A stretch of DNA of 64,000 bases, taken from the NCBI RefSeq assembly GCF_900099905.1, contig NZ_FNEE01000028.1, positions 1 through 64,000 of the forward strand. The letters run 5' to 3'. The notes beneath the pieces were generated by a model. That model did not search any database. It worked only from the letters and a program-made list of their open reading frames with translations, and had not been told where the DNA came from. Both the position numbers and the translations under genes were made by a program. This DNA comes from Mesorhizobium muleiense (lineage in GTDB: Bacteria > Pseudomonadota > Alphaproteobacteria > Rhizobiales > Rhizobiaceae). Position 1 is the first letter of the stretch. Every line of letters starts with the position of its first letter. Positions 1 through 8,702 of the stretch are shown one piece after another.

Positions 1-408
1 CCCAGGGTAAGACGCGTGACCTTCGTGCCATGTGCCTGTCGCATCTACGGCCGCACCCTCCGGGGTGATATCGGGCTTCGGGTCCATGCGCCCCCTCGCC
101 CGGTTGCGGCCGCCTCATATGCGCTTGCTGTTCGTCAGGCCGGCACTTTGCTTGCAGCTTCCTTCAGACCCCGCCTCGCGGCGACGCCCTTGCTGTTCGG
201 CTAGCGGTTCCCATCACCCGGGCCCGCAGAGGACTTGCACCTCCAAGTCACCTCGACCGCCACCACAGCGGCCGAAACAGCGCCAGTCACGGCGCTACGC
301 GCCATGCCTGGCGCACGCATGGATCCCAGGGTCTGCGCTGCGTCGCTTCGCTCCTTGCTCCGCCCTAGGATGACGAAGACATGGTGGCTTGTGGCTAACC
401 CGGATATC
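1..408. other. Non-coding GC-rich stretch, repeat-like
   Basis: No convincing gene is seen here: the open frames on the plus strand have no family resemblance and unnatural composition. The right part (about 315-380) looks like a dispersed rhizobial intergenic repeat, and the left part (about 25-300) looks like the non-coding tail of a mobile or repeat element. I cannot name either from sequence alone. Together with the transposase and GGDEF fragments to the right it forms a zone of genomic debris. Confidence 0.45.
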
Positions 409-668
409 TCACACAGACGGCGGGACGATCACTTCGGATGCCGGCGCGCTTCTGCTGGGGCTGACGGACCGGGCGATCGGACTGGTCGGCCGCTTTGCCG
501 TTGCTTCACGGACGCGCGCAACGGGGACTTGATCGAGCATGAAGTGAAGACACTGGTTGGCCAGCGCATCTTCGCCATGGCGCTCGGCTATGAAGACCTG
601 AACGACCACGACGAGTTGCGCCACGATCCGGTGATGGCGGTGCTGGCCGGCAAACTCAAGGCGCGGCG
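409..668 (+). pseudogene. IS1380-type transposase fragment, frameshifted
   Basis: Two plus-strand frames joined by a one-base deletion near 500 together read like the N-terminal part of an IS1380-family DDE transposase. The first frame (from 413) gives TDGGTITSDAGALLLG. The second (from 502) gives a stretch with GQRIFAMALGYEDLNDHDE and LRHDPVMAVLAGKLKARR, motifs I recognise from that family. The true start and about three quarters of the protein, including the catalytic core, are missing. The fragment stops abruptly at about 668 against the GGDEF remnant. It cannot be active. Family assignment is from memory of motifs. Confidence 0.75.
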
Positions 669-669
669 T

Positions 670-1074
670 CCCCAGAAATGCGCGGTCGTAGGGCGCCGAA
701 AGAATCTCGATCAGCATGATCGCGCGCTCGGCGGCGGCTTCCTCGGAGAACACCATCGGATACAGGAATGCGAACTCATCCGAGCCGACGCGCGCGACGG
801 TCGAGCCCGCGTCCATCGCCGCGCGCAGCCGCATCGCGACCTGGACGAGGATCGCGTCGCCGGCCTTGCGGCCGAACAGGTCGTTGATCGGCTTGAAGCC
901 GTCGAGATCGAGGATGCCGACCGTAAAGGGAGCGGGGTCGTCTGCCCGGTTACTGATGAGCCGGTCGATCTTGTCGGAAAAACGCCGGTGATTGCCCAGC
1001 GCCGTCAACGGATCGGTGAAAGCAAGATCAGTGCTTTCGCTGCGGTCCGGGCCGTGAGCGAAGGACGGCTGCAT
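670..1074 (-). pseudogene. GGDEF (diguanylate cyclase-like) fragment
   Basis: Starting at ATG 1074 the minus strand encodes a GGDEF domain: FTDPLTALGNHRRF, then DLDGFKPINDLFGRKAGD and the signature region ARVGSDEFAFLYP. The second signature glycine is serine, so even an intact copy might not make c-di-GMP. The domain ends after PYDRAFLG, where the sequence switches to the antisense of the transposase fragment, so the last third of the domain and anything beyond is lost. The open frame continues to 409 only by chance. Probable truncated pseudogene. Whether an N-terminal sensor domain was ever present cannot be seen. Confidence 0.7.
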
Positions 1075-1189
1075 CAAAATTCCTGTGTGCGCGCAAAATA
1101 CGGGGTGATCGTGGCAGCAAAACATTGATGAAACGTATCGGCACCACTTGCCGAATCGATGATCGTTCGATTGGCGCGCGGCTGCCGGT

Positions 1190-2995
1190 TCAGTGAACCC
1201 GGTAGAGGACGAGTGGCTGGTCCAGCGTCTCCGATATCGGCTCAAGCCAGGACGGAGCGTCCCCCTTGACGATATCCGCCATCAGGCCGTTGGGCGCCCA
1301 ATCCACCAGCGACCCGGTCTCGTCATTTCCGGGACAGAAGGCGAGCAGTCCGATCTTCTCGCGTCGCATGACTGCATGCGCCTGATCAGGCGTTCCCATG
1401 AAGGCATCGAGCACCGCGATATTGCCAGCATTGTTGCGGTGATAAGGCCCTGCGAGAACCCGGTGAGGCGTCGTCGCGATCATCGGTGCGCCAAGGTTCG
1501 AGATCGTCAGCACCGTGGTCGGCGGCTGTTGGGCCAGCAAGGCATAAGTTGCATCGGCGGTACAGGACAGTTTGCCCTTGCCGGCGGTTGTGGCGCCAGC
1601 GTTCTGCTTCGGCGCGATGGCATTGGCGATCGCATGCGAACCGGCGCTCCATACCAGCGTCAGCGAAATCAGCCAGGCGAAGACCATTTTGAGCGTCGCC
1701 TTGGCGGTGCGCCCCTGCGCATCGCGCCTCGCGGCTGCCACCATTGCGGCAAGCGGGATGATGGCGAACGGCAGCGAGAAACTCGTACCGCGTATCTGCC
1801 AGACGCTGACGGCGGTGGCTGCCACCAGGAAGCCGAGAAGCATCACTTCAGGCCGTCGCACGCCGTGCCGCAGCGTCGCCGTGACAAGTATCCCCACAGC
1901 AATGGCCGGCGTCGCATAATTCTGGGCGACATTCTCGGGTTGCAACGCGACTATGTTCCATAGCGGTTGCGCCTCGGCCACAGAATTCAGCCAAAAATCG
2001 CGCATCCTTGGATCGAGTCCGACAAAAGGGTCGCCCAAGCATTGCGGGGCGATCAGGATCGCGGCGGCGCCGACGGTGATCGCCAGGATCAGGAGACCGG
2101 CAAGCCGCGCCGGCATCCCCTTCGAAATAGTGACGGTGGCAGTGGCGGCAAGCCCGAGCCCGCCCAGCAGGGCGACCACAGCCAGCCGTGCCGAATAGGC
2201 GTCGCACTGCGCGATCCACCATGACGATGGCGGCACGGTCGCAACGAGCGCGAGAGCGGCCGCGCCGGCGAAGCCAAGGCCGAAACCGATCGCATCGCCG
2301 GGACCGTCCTTGCGTGAAAACAACAGCGCCGCCGCCGCGCAAGCGCCTGCCACCACGACATAAGGCGCGGTCTCCATGCCGATCGCCAGCATCAGGGCAG
2401 CGCAAACGCCGCTGCCCGCTGCCCTGCGCCATCCGGGCGCCAGCAGCAGCTTCACCATGGCCAGGGCGAACACGACCTGGAGGTTGTGATGGTCCAGCGC
2501 CCGCGCGGTAAACAGGCCCATGGCATTCAGCGTTATGGCGCCGATCACCAGCGCCGGAAGCATTGTGTGTGGACCGGCCAGCAACCGCGCCGCCCGGACG
2601 ATGAGAAACAGCGCCGCGATGCTGAGCAAGGCCGGCCAAAGTATCTCGGCAACCACCTCGCCCGCGGCCATGCTGCCGGTCAGCGCCGCCACTGCCAAAA
2701 CGATCGCCGCAATCGGCACGTCGACGATGCGCGACCAGTGCATGACGAAGCCGCCGTCCGGCCCCATGCGGTACTGGTGGAGGTCGAACCACGATTGTCC
2801 GCCCAGCCAGTCGCGGATCTGCGCCAGCCGCATCATGCTGTCGTTATCGCCGCCAGAATCGAACAATGCGGGGAAACCGGTCGCGGCCTGCGCACCGACC
2901 ATCACCAGCGCCGCGAGCAGGCTCGCGGCGAGGTCGGCCTTCCAACCTTCAAGACGCGACGGCCGCGCGATAGCGAGCGTGGTGGCGTTGGACAT
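1190..2995 (-). CDS. Polytopic membrane protein, GT-C/STT3-like transferase
   Basis: A 601-residue protein with about 10-12 hydrophobic segments and a soluble C-terminal domain of roughly 130 residues. Near the N-terminus it has GGDNDSMMRLAQIRDWL followed by a Trp/Tyr-rich loop and MHWSRIVDVP. This layout (acidic pair in the first periplasmic loop, then W-S-R) recalls GT-C glycosyltransferases such as STT3/PglB or GT39, which use polyprenyl-phosphate sugars outside the inner membrane. The start at 2995 is the first ATG after the divergent promoter gap; the open frame running further upstream is antisense to the next gene. It is divergent from a GT2 gene, which fits a shared glycan pathway. 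The acceptor is unknown. Confidence 0.6.
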   Translation of the reverse strand: MSNATTLAIARPSRLEGWKADLAASLLAALVMVGAQAATGFPALFDSGGDNDSMMRLAQIRDWLGGQSWFDLHQYRMGPDGGFVMHWSRIVDVPIAAIVLAVAALTGSMAAGEVVAEILWPALLSIAALFLIVRAARLLAGPHTMLPALVIGAITLNAMGLFTARALDHHNLQVVFALAMVKLLLAPGWRRAAGSGVCAALMLAIGMETAPYVVVAGACAAAALLFSRKDGPGDAIGFGLGFAGAAALALVATVPPSSWWIAQCDAYSARLAVVALLGGLGLAATATVTISKGMPARLAGLLILAITVGAAAILIAPQCLGDPFVGLDPRMRDFWLNSVAEAQPLWNIVALQPENVAQNYATPAIAVGILVTATLRHGVRRPEVMLLGFLVAATAVSVWQIRGTSFSLPFAIIPLAAMVAAARRDAQGRTAKATLKMVFAWLISLTLVWSAGSHAIANAIAPKQNAGATTAGKGKLSCTADATYALLAQQPPTTVLTISNLGAPMIATTPHRVLAGPYHRNNAGNIAVLDAFMGTPDQAHAVMRREKIGLLAFCPGNDETGSLVDWAPNGLMADIVKGDAPSWLEPISETLDQPLVLYRVH

Positions 2996-3124
2996 GTCGA
3001 TGGTTCCGGTGAATTCGTCCCAACTTAAACCTAGCCTTAACGGCTTCAATAAATAGTAAAGCTCCAGGTGCGGAGCGGACGCGGACCGGTCGCGGCCCAT
3101 TCTCCACCCCGCCGGAGTTCCACG

Positions 3125-4111
3125 ATGCCACACAGCACGCGTCCCGACCTGACAATCGCGATCCTGATTCCTTGCTACAATGAGGAACAAACCATTGGCG
3201 ACGTCGTGCGTCGCTTTCGCGAGACGCTGCCGGCCGCAACAGTCTACGTCTACGACAACAATTCGCGCGATCTCACCGCGCTCAAGGCGCGCTCCGCCGG
3301 CGCCATCGTGATCCGCGAAGCGCGGCAAGGAAAAGGCAATGTCGTACGGCGCATGTTCGCCGATATAGACGCCGATATCTATCTCATGGCCGATGGCGAC
3401 GGCACCTATGCGCCGGAAGACACGCCGCTTCTCATCAACACGCTGATCACCGAGCGCTGCGACATGGTGGTCGGCACGCGTCGCGGCGTGACCGCGGATG
3501 CTGGCCGATCCGGACATGCCTTCGGAAACCGCATCTTCAACAGCCTCTACAAACGCCTTTTCGGACGCGACTTTACCGATATCTTCTCCGGCTATCGCGC
3601 TTTTACGCGACGTTTTGTGAAGAGCTTTCCGGCCGTCTCCGGCGGATTCGAGATCGAGACGGAAATGTCCGTCCACGCCTCGCAGCTCAAACTGCCGGTC
3701 GCCGAGATCCTGCTCGACTATGGCCGCCGGCCGGAAGGGTCGTCGTCGAAACTGTCCACCGTCCGCGATGGCGCCAAAATCCTGCTGATGTTCGCGATGC
3801 TGATGAAGGAGACACAGCCTTTCCGTTTCTTCGGAGCCATCGCCGCCGTACTCCTGGTTGCCAGCCTGATCCTGATGGCGCCGGTGTTGGTCGAATATTT
3901 CGAGACTGGCCTGGTCCCGCGCATGCCGACCTGGGTGCTGTCCATCGGCTTGCTGCTGCTCTCGGTACTGATGGCCATGACCGGGCTCATTCTCGACTCG
4001 GTGTCGCGCGGCCGGGCGGAACAGAAGCGTATCTTTTATCTCTCCCTTCCGACTTTCGGCGCGGGCAAACCCGACGCGATCATCGGCGCCAGCCGCCGCG
4101 ACGTAGCCTGA
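3125..4111 (+). CDS. GT2 polyprenyl-phosphate sugar transferase
   Basis: Encodes 328 residues. The N-terminal GT-A domain begins AILIPCYNEEQTIGDVV and has the nucleotide-sugar/metal motif MADGDGTYAPED near residue 90. Two hydrophobic segments follow at about 235-300. This architecture matches the DPM1/GtrB/ArnC group, which transfers a sugar from a nucleotide donor to undecaprenyl phosphate at the cytoplasmic face of the inner membrane. I start it at ATG 3125; an earlier in-frame codon at 3068 would add a non-conserved 19 residues. It heads a plus-strand run with the methyltransferase and SMR-like gene. The sugar is unknown. Confidence 0.8.
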   Translation: MPHSTRPDLTIAILIPCYNEEQTIGDVVRRFRETLPAATVYVYDNNSRDLTALKARSAGAIVIREARQGKGNVVRRMFADIDADIYLMADGDGTYAPEDTPLLINTLITERCDMVVGTRRGVTADAGRSGHAFGNRIFNSLYKRLFGRDFTDIFSGYRAFTRRFVKSFPAVSGGFEIETEMSVHASQLKLPVAEILLDYGRRPEGSSSKLSTVRDGAKILLMFAMLMKETQPFRFFGAIAAVLLVASLILMAPVLVEYFETGLVPRMPTWVLSIGLLLLSVLMAMTGLILDSVSRGRAEQKRIFYLSLPTFGAGKPDAIIGASRRDVA

Positions 4112-4134
4112 CGTCCACCATCGGAGCCGCACCC

Positions 4135-4836
4135 GTGAATAGAGAAACCACAAACCGCATCCGCTTCGTCCTCGAGGATGTGCTGCCGCCGATCGTGCGG
4201 GACTCCGCCCTGTTCCGGGGCGTCGCCAGTATGGCCTGGGGCGGCCACATCACCCGGCTTGCGGCCTTCCGTGAGCGTGCGCCGTTCCTGACGGCCGATG
4301 AATACGAAACGCTCTATCGCGAGCATCCGCGCGTGCATGAGGGCACGGACAATTCCGAAGCCTGCATCGAGCGCATCATCGCCGACACGGTCGGCGACAG
4401 CGTCTGCGATGTCGGCTGCGGCACCGGCGTATTGATCAAGCGCATCCGCGAGGCGCGGGATGGCGCCGGCCATTATACCGGCGTCGACTTCGTGGTGGCG
4501 GACGCGGCGGCGATCCCCGGCGTCGACTACGTTGCCGCTCGTATAGAATATCTGCCCTTTCCAGATGCGGCCTTCGACACGGTCATCTGCACGCATGTCA
4601 TCGAACACGTTCTGGAGTACCGGCAGGCGATCGCCGAACTGCGCCGCATCTGCCGCACGCGCCTGATCATCGTCGTGCCGCGCGAGCGCGAATACCGCTA
4701 TTCGTTCAACCCGCATTTCAACTTCTTCCCCTACACGCATTCCTTCCTGCGGGCCGTGCATCCGGTGCCGCGGAATCATGCGTGCGTGGATATCGGCCGC
4801 GATATCTATTACTCGGAAGACCGGCTGGAAGCCTGA
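4135..4836 (+). CDS. Class I SAM-dependent methyltransferase
   Basis: A 233-residue protein starting with GTG at 4135, 23 bases after the GT2 stop. The SAM-binding motif I is VCDVGCGTGVLIKRI near residue 90, and a later ICTHVIEHVLEYRQ segment matches the Methyltransf_11 pattern. The substrate cannot be read from the sequence. Its place between a lipid-linked sugar synthase and a small flippase-like protein suggests it methylates the sugar, a lipid carrier or a glycan precursor; this is inference. The C-terminal part (residues 180-233) is rich in aromatic residues and not assigned. Confidence 0.75.
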   Translation: MNRETTNRIRFVLEDVLPPIVRDSALFRGVASMAWGGHITRLAAFRERAPFLTADEYETLYREHPRVHEGTDNSEACIERIIADTVGDSVCDVGCGTGVLIKRIREARDGAGHYTGVDFVVADAAAIPGVDYVAARIEYLPFPDAAFDTVICTHVIEHVLEYRQAIAELRRICRTRLIIVVPREREYRYSFNPHFNFFPYTHSFLRAVHPVPRNHACVDIGRDIYYSEDRLEA

Positions 4837-4840
4837 AGCC

Positions 4841-5200
4841 GTGGGAGTCTATTCGTTTCCCGTTCTCGCAGGGCTCGTGCTGACGCCTCTGCTGATCTCG
4901 GCGGGTCAGGTGCTGTTCAAACTGACCAGCGCGCGGGCCGGCGGCACGGACGTTCCGAGTGTGCTCGCGCTGTTCGCCGACCCTTACCTGATCGCCGCCT
5001 TCGCCATATACGGCTTTGGCACCATCGTCTGGATCTATGTGCTGAAATCCGTTCCGCTGACGGTCGCCTATCCGTTCATGGCGCTGACCTTTTGCGCCGT
5101 GCCGCTGCTCGCCTGGTCGCTGCTCGGCGAACAACTCAGCCTGCGCTACGGGCTCGGTGCCGCGCTGATCATCGCCGGACTGCTCGTCGTCAACGGTTGA
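4841..5200 (+). CDS. SMR/EamA-like small membrane transporter
   Basis: About 119 residues with four hydrophobic segments (FPVLAGLVLTPLLISAGQVL, a middle pair, and a C-terminal ALIIAGLLVVNG). This is the size and topology of small multidrug resistance proteins and of ArnE/ArnF, which flip undecaprenyl-phosphate-linked sugars. I choose GTG 4841, four bases after the methyltransferase stop, because the longer frame from 4778 overlaps that gene with non-membrane sequence. Given its operon, flipping a lipid-linked sugar to the periplasm for the divergent GT-C protein is the most economical role. Drug efflux remains possible. Confidence 0.65.
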   Translation: MGVYSFPVLAGLVLTPLLISAGQVLFKLTSARAGGTDVPSVLALFADPYLIAAFAIYGFGTIVWIYVLKSVPLTVAYPFMALTFCAVPLLAWSLLGEQLSLRYGLGAALIIAGLLVVNG

Positions 5201-5446
5201 CGCCCCTTTAGCTAATCCCCAGCGTCAGACATGGCGGCTGCAGGCCGGCCGGCAGCGCGACCGTCAGTCAAAGAACCTAATTCCCTGTGCAGAGGAACTA
5301 GGAGAGGGCGGGCCGCTCCTGGCGATCCCAGCTCCCAGGCGATCAAACTGCCGAGCCGACATCTTCACAGCTCCCCTCCGCTTAACCCTTGCTTCACCAA
5401 TCTCGTTCATGTTCCGTTGAGCAAATTGCCGCCGTGGAGCGCTTCA

Positions 5447-5869
5447 ATGACCGGGCCGAGATCGTCCTTTCCGTTTGCCGCGCTGCTTGCCGCCACGGCT
5501 CTTATCGTGCCGGCCAAGGCCGGCGCCGGCATCGAGGTCACCATGAACCAGGCGAAGATCGTCAAATTGTCGCGCGCTGCCGATACGATCGTCGTCGGCA
5601 ATCCGGCGATCGCCGACGCCTCGGTGCAGGATGCTTCGACGATCGTGCTGACGGGCAAGGGCTTCGGCGTCACCAATCTCGTCGTCCTCGATCAGGAGGG
5701 CCGTCCGATCGTCGACGAGCAGATCACCGTCGTGCGACAGGACGCGTCCTCGGTGCGCATCTATCGACGCGCCGAAATACAGACCATGTCGTGCACGCCG
5801 TATTGCGAAAGCTCATATAAAAGCGAGGCGGAGAAGACCTCGGAAGCCGAGATGAGCGCCGGCCAGTAA
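5447..5869 (+). CDS. Pilus assembly N-terminal domain protein
   Basis: A 140-residue secreted protein with a signal peptide (FPFAALLAATALIVPAKAGA). It continues with a domain like that at the N-terminus of secretins CpaC/RhcC: MNQAKIVKLSRAADTIVVGN, then DASTIVLTGKGFGVTNLVVL. In that family the domain sits in the periplasm near the secretin channel, but here it is free-standing with no secretin part. A C-terminal tail carries two cysteines (CTPYC) and ends in a charged stretch. ATG 5447 is chosen because the signal peptide starts there. The two TadE-like genes that follow point to a Flp/Tad pilus or surface role. Confidence 0.75.
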   Translation: MTGPRSSFPFAALLAATALIVPAKAGAGIEVTMNQAKIVKLSRAADTIVVGNPAIADASVQDASTIVLTGKGFGVTNLVVLDQEGRPIVDEQITVVRQDASSVRIYRRAEIQTMSCTPYCESSYKSEAEKTSEAEMSAGQ

Positions 5870-6021
5870 GCGACCCGACCGTTTCGTCTCGCTGAAAAAG
5901 CCGCTTCGGTTATCGGCCTGTTAAAACCTCCCCTTCGAATTTAACGATCATCAAAACCGCACTTCAATGGGTTTGCGCTAATGTTGCCCGACACCCCCTA
6001 AGGGATCGGCAGGCACGGGAC

Positions 6022-6579
6022 ATGAGCAAAGCAGGACGATCAAGCCTTTCAGCGCGCTTCCTTGGCGACCGGCGCGGCAGCACCGCTTTGGAGTTCGCGA
6101 TGCTTGCGGTGCCATTTGCGCTCCTCGTCTTTGCCATACTGGAGAGCTGCATTTCATTTGCCGGGCAAGAGGTGATGGCCAATATCACCGACGATGTCGC
6201 GCGCCAGCTGCGGACTGGCCAGATAAGGCAGGCCAACGTGACCGAGGCGACGCTGAAGTCCATGATCTGCAGCCGGCTGGAGATCATGGTCGCCAAGGAC
6301 TGCCCGGGATTGGAAGTGGATCTGCGCGCGTATCCGAGCTTCGCCGCTGCGGCCCAGGCGGGCTTCAATATCCAAGACGGCGAAATCGCGTTGACCGGTA
6401 CGACCCCCGCGACTTTTACGGTATCCCCGGGCTTGGCTGAATCGATAAACATGCTGCGGGTTTTTTACAAATGGCCCGTCATGACCGATTTCATGGCCAA
6501 GTCGATGGCCAATCTGAAAGACGGCAACACGCTGCATTTCGCATCGATGACCTGGAAGAACGAGCCGTTCGACGACTGA
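6022..6579 (+). CDS. TadE-like pseudopilin/pilus protein
   Basis: A 185-residue protein with a short positively charged N-terminus, then RRGSTALEFAMLAVPFALL, the conserved TadE N-terminal segment in which a glutamate precedes a single hydrophobic helix. The remaining 130 residues would lie in the periplasm and contain three cysteines. TadE proteins are minor pseudopilins of Flp-type pili. It is followed 35 bases later by a second TadE-like gene, so they are probably co-transcribed. No Flp pilin, TadA ATPase or secretin is present in the window, so the main apparatus must be elsewhere if it exists. Confidence 0.75.
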   Translation: MSKAGRSSLSARFLGDRRGSTALEFAMLAVPFALLVFAILESCISFAGQEVMANITDDVARQLRTGQIRQANVTEATLKSMICSRLEIMVAKDCPGLEVDLRAYPSFAAAAQAGFNIQDGEIALTGTTPATFTVSPGLAESINMLRVFYKWPVMTDFMAKSMANLKDGNTLHFASMTWKNEPFDD

Positions 6580-6614
6580 AAATGCAAACCGCTGCGTGGG
6601 AAAAGGACGATAGC

Positions 6615-7235
6615 ATGGGGCGTGCGGGGGCACATATGAGGACCGCTGGGATCTGCGCGAAAGCCATACGGTTCTGCCGTGATCGCCGCGGTGTCGCGGC
6701 GGTTGAGTTTGCCTTCATCGTGCCCGTCCTGCTGATGATGTACTTCTTGACCATGGAAGCCTCGCAAGCCATCGAGACCAACAAGAAGGTCAGTCGCATC
6801 GGCAGCATGGTGGCGGATCTCGTCACCCAGCAGCAGACCGTCACGCCAGCCGAACTCGATGCGATCATGCAGATCGGCAACTCCACCCTTCAGCCGTACA
6901 ACCGATCGGACCCGGAAATCATCATCACCGCGATCCAGGTGACGAACGAACCGACGCCGCGGGTGCTGGTCGCCTGGTCACGCAAGATGGTCGGCGACGC
7001 CTTCAGTGCCGGCGCCGCCAAGGAATCCATCACCACGGTTCCACCGCAGCTTGGGGTCAAGGGCACGTTTCTCGTTCGCGTCGAAAGCAATCTGGCATAC
7101 GAGCCGATCATCACCTGGTCGGCGGATAGTGAAAAGCGGCTTGGCTTCAGTTCGGCTTTCAACTCGATATCGATGGGCGAAACTTATTATCTCAGGCCCC
7201 GCAGGAGCCCGACGATTACCTGCGACACCTGCTGA
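6615..7235 (+). CDS. TadE/TadG-like pilus protein
   Basis: A 206-residue protein with the TadE-type segment RRGVAAVEFAFIVPVLLMMY, then a periplasmic domain with no cysteines until the last residues (CDTC). The start at ATG 6615 is preceded by a good AAGGA ribosome site about nine bases away; ATG 6582 lacks one. It lacks the von Willebrand domain of full TadG. With the preceding gene it forms a pair in which both members carry the G-x-x-A-x-E-F processing-type pattern. Function is inferred only from this family. Confidence 0.7.
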   Translation: MGRAGAHMRTAGICAKAIRFCRDRRGVAAVEFAFIVPVLLMMYFLTMEASQAIETNKKVSRIGSMVADLVTQQQTVTPAELDAIMQIGNSTLQPYNRSDPEIIITAIQVTNEPTPRVLVAWSRKMVGDAFSAGAAKESITTVPPQLGVKGTFLVRVESNLAYEPIITWSADSEKRLGFSSAFNSISMGETYYLRPRRSPTITCDTC

Positions 7236-7469
7236 ACGACGGCGCCCGATCGCCATTGCTATCGGCCTGACACCAGGCGCACGATAGCCGCGGATGCCTT
7301 GCATGTCGCAAGTGAGTTCCCTTTCGTTTTCGTCGATCCACGCCGATGCCGGCGACAGTTCCGCCATCGCGCCCGGATGTGCACACAGCCGTCTGGTTCC
7401 GAATTGCCAATGGCGGCGCGGCCGCCTATGTCTGGGCGGACAGACAAACGATAATAATGATCCCCTGCA

Positions 7470-8702
7470 ATGGCGCGCGCCTTCCTTTTTGTTCTCGATT
7501 CCTTCGGCATCGGCGGCGCGGCCGACGCCGAGCGCTATGGCGACACCGGTTCCAACACGTTCGGACACATCGCTCGAGCCTGCGCGGAAGGCCGGGCGGA
7601 TCGCGAGGGGCTGCGCAAAGGCCCGCTTTTCGTACCCAACATGCTCTCGCTCGGCCTGGCGCAGGCGGCGAAAACCGCGACAGGATTCTGCTTCGACAGC
7701 GGCGGCCTGCTTGCCTCCGCCTTCCACGGCGCGGCGCAGGAGATTTCCAGCGGCAAGGACACGCCGTCAGGCCATTGGGAAATCGCCGCCTTGCCGGTCC
7801 GCTTCGACTGGGGCTATTTCCCGGACACGGTTCCCGCCTTTCCAGCCGACCTGACCGAAGCGATCATTCGCGAAGGAAAGGTGCCGGGCATTCTCGGCAA
7901 TTGCCATGCTCCGGGCACCGAGATCATCGAGCGGTACGGCGAGGAGCATGTCCGCACCAGCAAGCCGATCTGCTACACTTCGGTCGACTCCGTCCTGCAG
8001 ATCGCCGCGCATGAAGTTCACTTCGGCCTGAAGCGGCTCTACGAATTCTGCAAGGTGGTGCGCAGGCTGGTCGATCCCTTGAACATCGGACGGGTGATCG
8101 CGCGGCCTTTCATTGGCGAAACCGCCGCCAGCTTCGAACGGACGCACAACCGCCGGGACTATTCGGTGCCGCCGCCCGAACCGACCCTGCTCGACCGGCT
8201 GACGGCGCGCGGCAGCCGGGTCATCGCGGTCGGCAAGATCGGCGACATCTTCGCCCATCGCGGCATTTCGGAAGTGCGCAAGGCCGCCGGCAACATGGCG
8301 ATGTTCGACAAGGCGCTCCGCGCGATGGATGACGCGGGCGACGGCGACCTCGTCTTCGCCAATTTCGTCGATTTCGACACCGAGTTCGGCCATCGGCGCG
8401 ACGTTGCCGGCTATGCCGCTGCGCTCGAGGCCTTCGACCGGCGGCTGCCGGAGGCGCTTGCACGGCTCAGGGAAGGCGACCTTCTCATCCTCACGGCCGA
8501 CCATGGCAACGATCCGACCTGGCACGGCACCGATCATACGCGCGAACGCATTCCGGTGATCGGTGCCGGACCTGGCTTAGGCGGCGACATCGGGTTGAGA
8601 GCGACGTTCGCCGACATCGGTGAAACCGTCGCCGAGCATCTTGGGTTGGCACGCGGCCGTCACGGCACCTCCTTCTACACAGCGATAGGCGGCCATGCCT
8701 GA
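7470..8702 (+). CDS. deoB: Phosphopentomutase
   Basis: A 410-residue alkaline-phosphatase-fold enzyme that interconverts ribose/deoxyribose 1- and 5-phosphates in nucleoside catabolism in the cytoplasm. Metal ligands are visible in FLFVLDSFGIGGAADAERY and in LTADHGNDPTWHGTDHTRE. The catalytic phospho-acceptor region reads GKDTPSGHWE; in well-studied Bacillus DeoB this is GKDTxTGHWE with a phosphothreonine, so serine takes its place here, which should still be functional. Length is normal. It overlaps mutM by eight bases, so the two are likely translated together. No deoA or deoD is nearby. Confidence 0.93.
   Translation: MARAFLFVLDSFGIGGAADAERYGDTGSNTFGHIARACAEGRADREGLRKGPLFVPNMLSLGLAQAAKTATGFCFDSGGLLASAFHGAAQEISSGKDTPSGHWEIAALPVRFDWGYFPDTVPAFPADLTEAIIREGKVPGILGNCHAPGTEIIERYGEEHVRTSKPICYTSVDSVLQIAAHEVHFGLKRLYEFCKVVRRLVDPLNIGRVIARPFIGETAASFERTHNRRDYSVPPPEPTLLDRLTARGSRVIAVGKIGDIFAHRGISEVRKAAGNMAMFDKALRAMDDAGDGDLVFANFVDFDTEFGHRRDVAGYAAALEAFDRRLPEALARLREGDLLILTADHGNDPTWHGTDHTRERIPVIGAGPGLGGDIGLRATFADIGETVAEHLGLARGRHGTSFYTAIGGHA

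Noticed and set aside
235..1128. Plus-strand 297-residue open frame as one gene
   Set aside because: Only residues corresponding to about 502-668 resemble a transposase; the rest is antisense to the GGDEF fragment or repeat.
3023..3044. CtrA site upstream of the GT-C gene
   Set aside because: Two TTAA halves are present but spaced by eight bases, not seven, and there is no other support.
2996..4153. N-terminal extension of the GT-C protein frame
   Set aside because: The open frame continues upstream of ATG 2995 but lies across the promoter gap and antisense to the GT2 gene.
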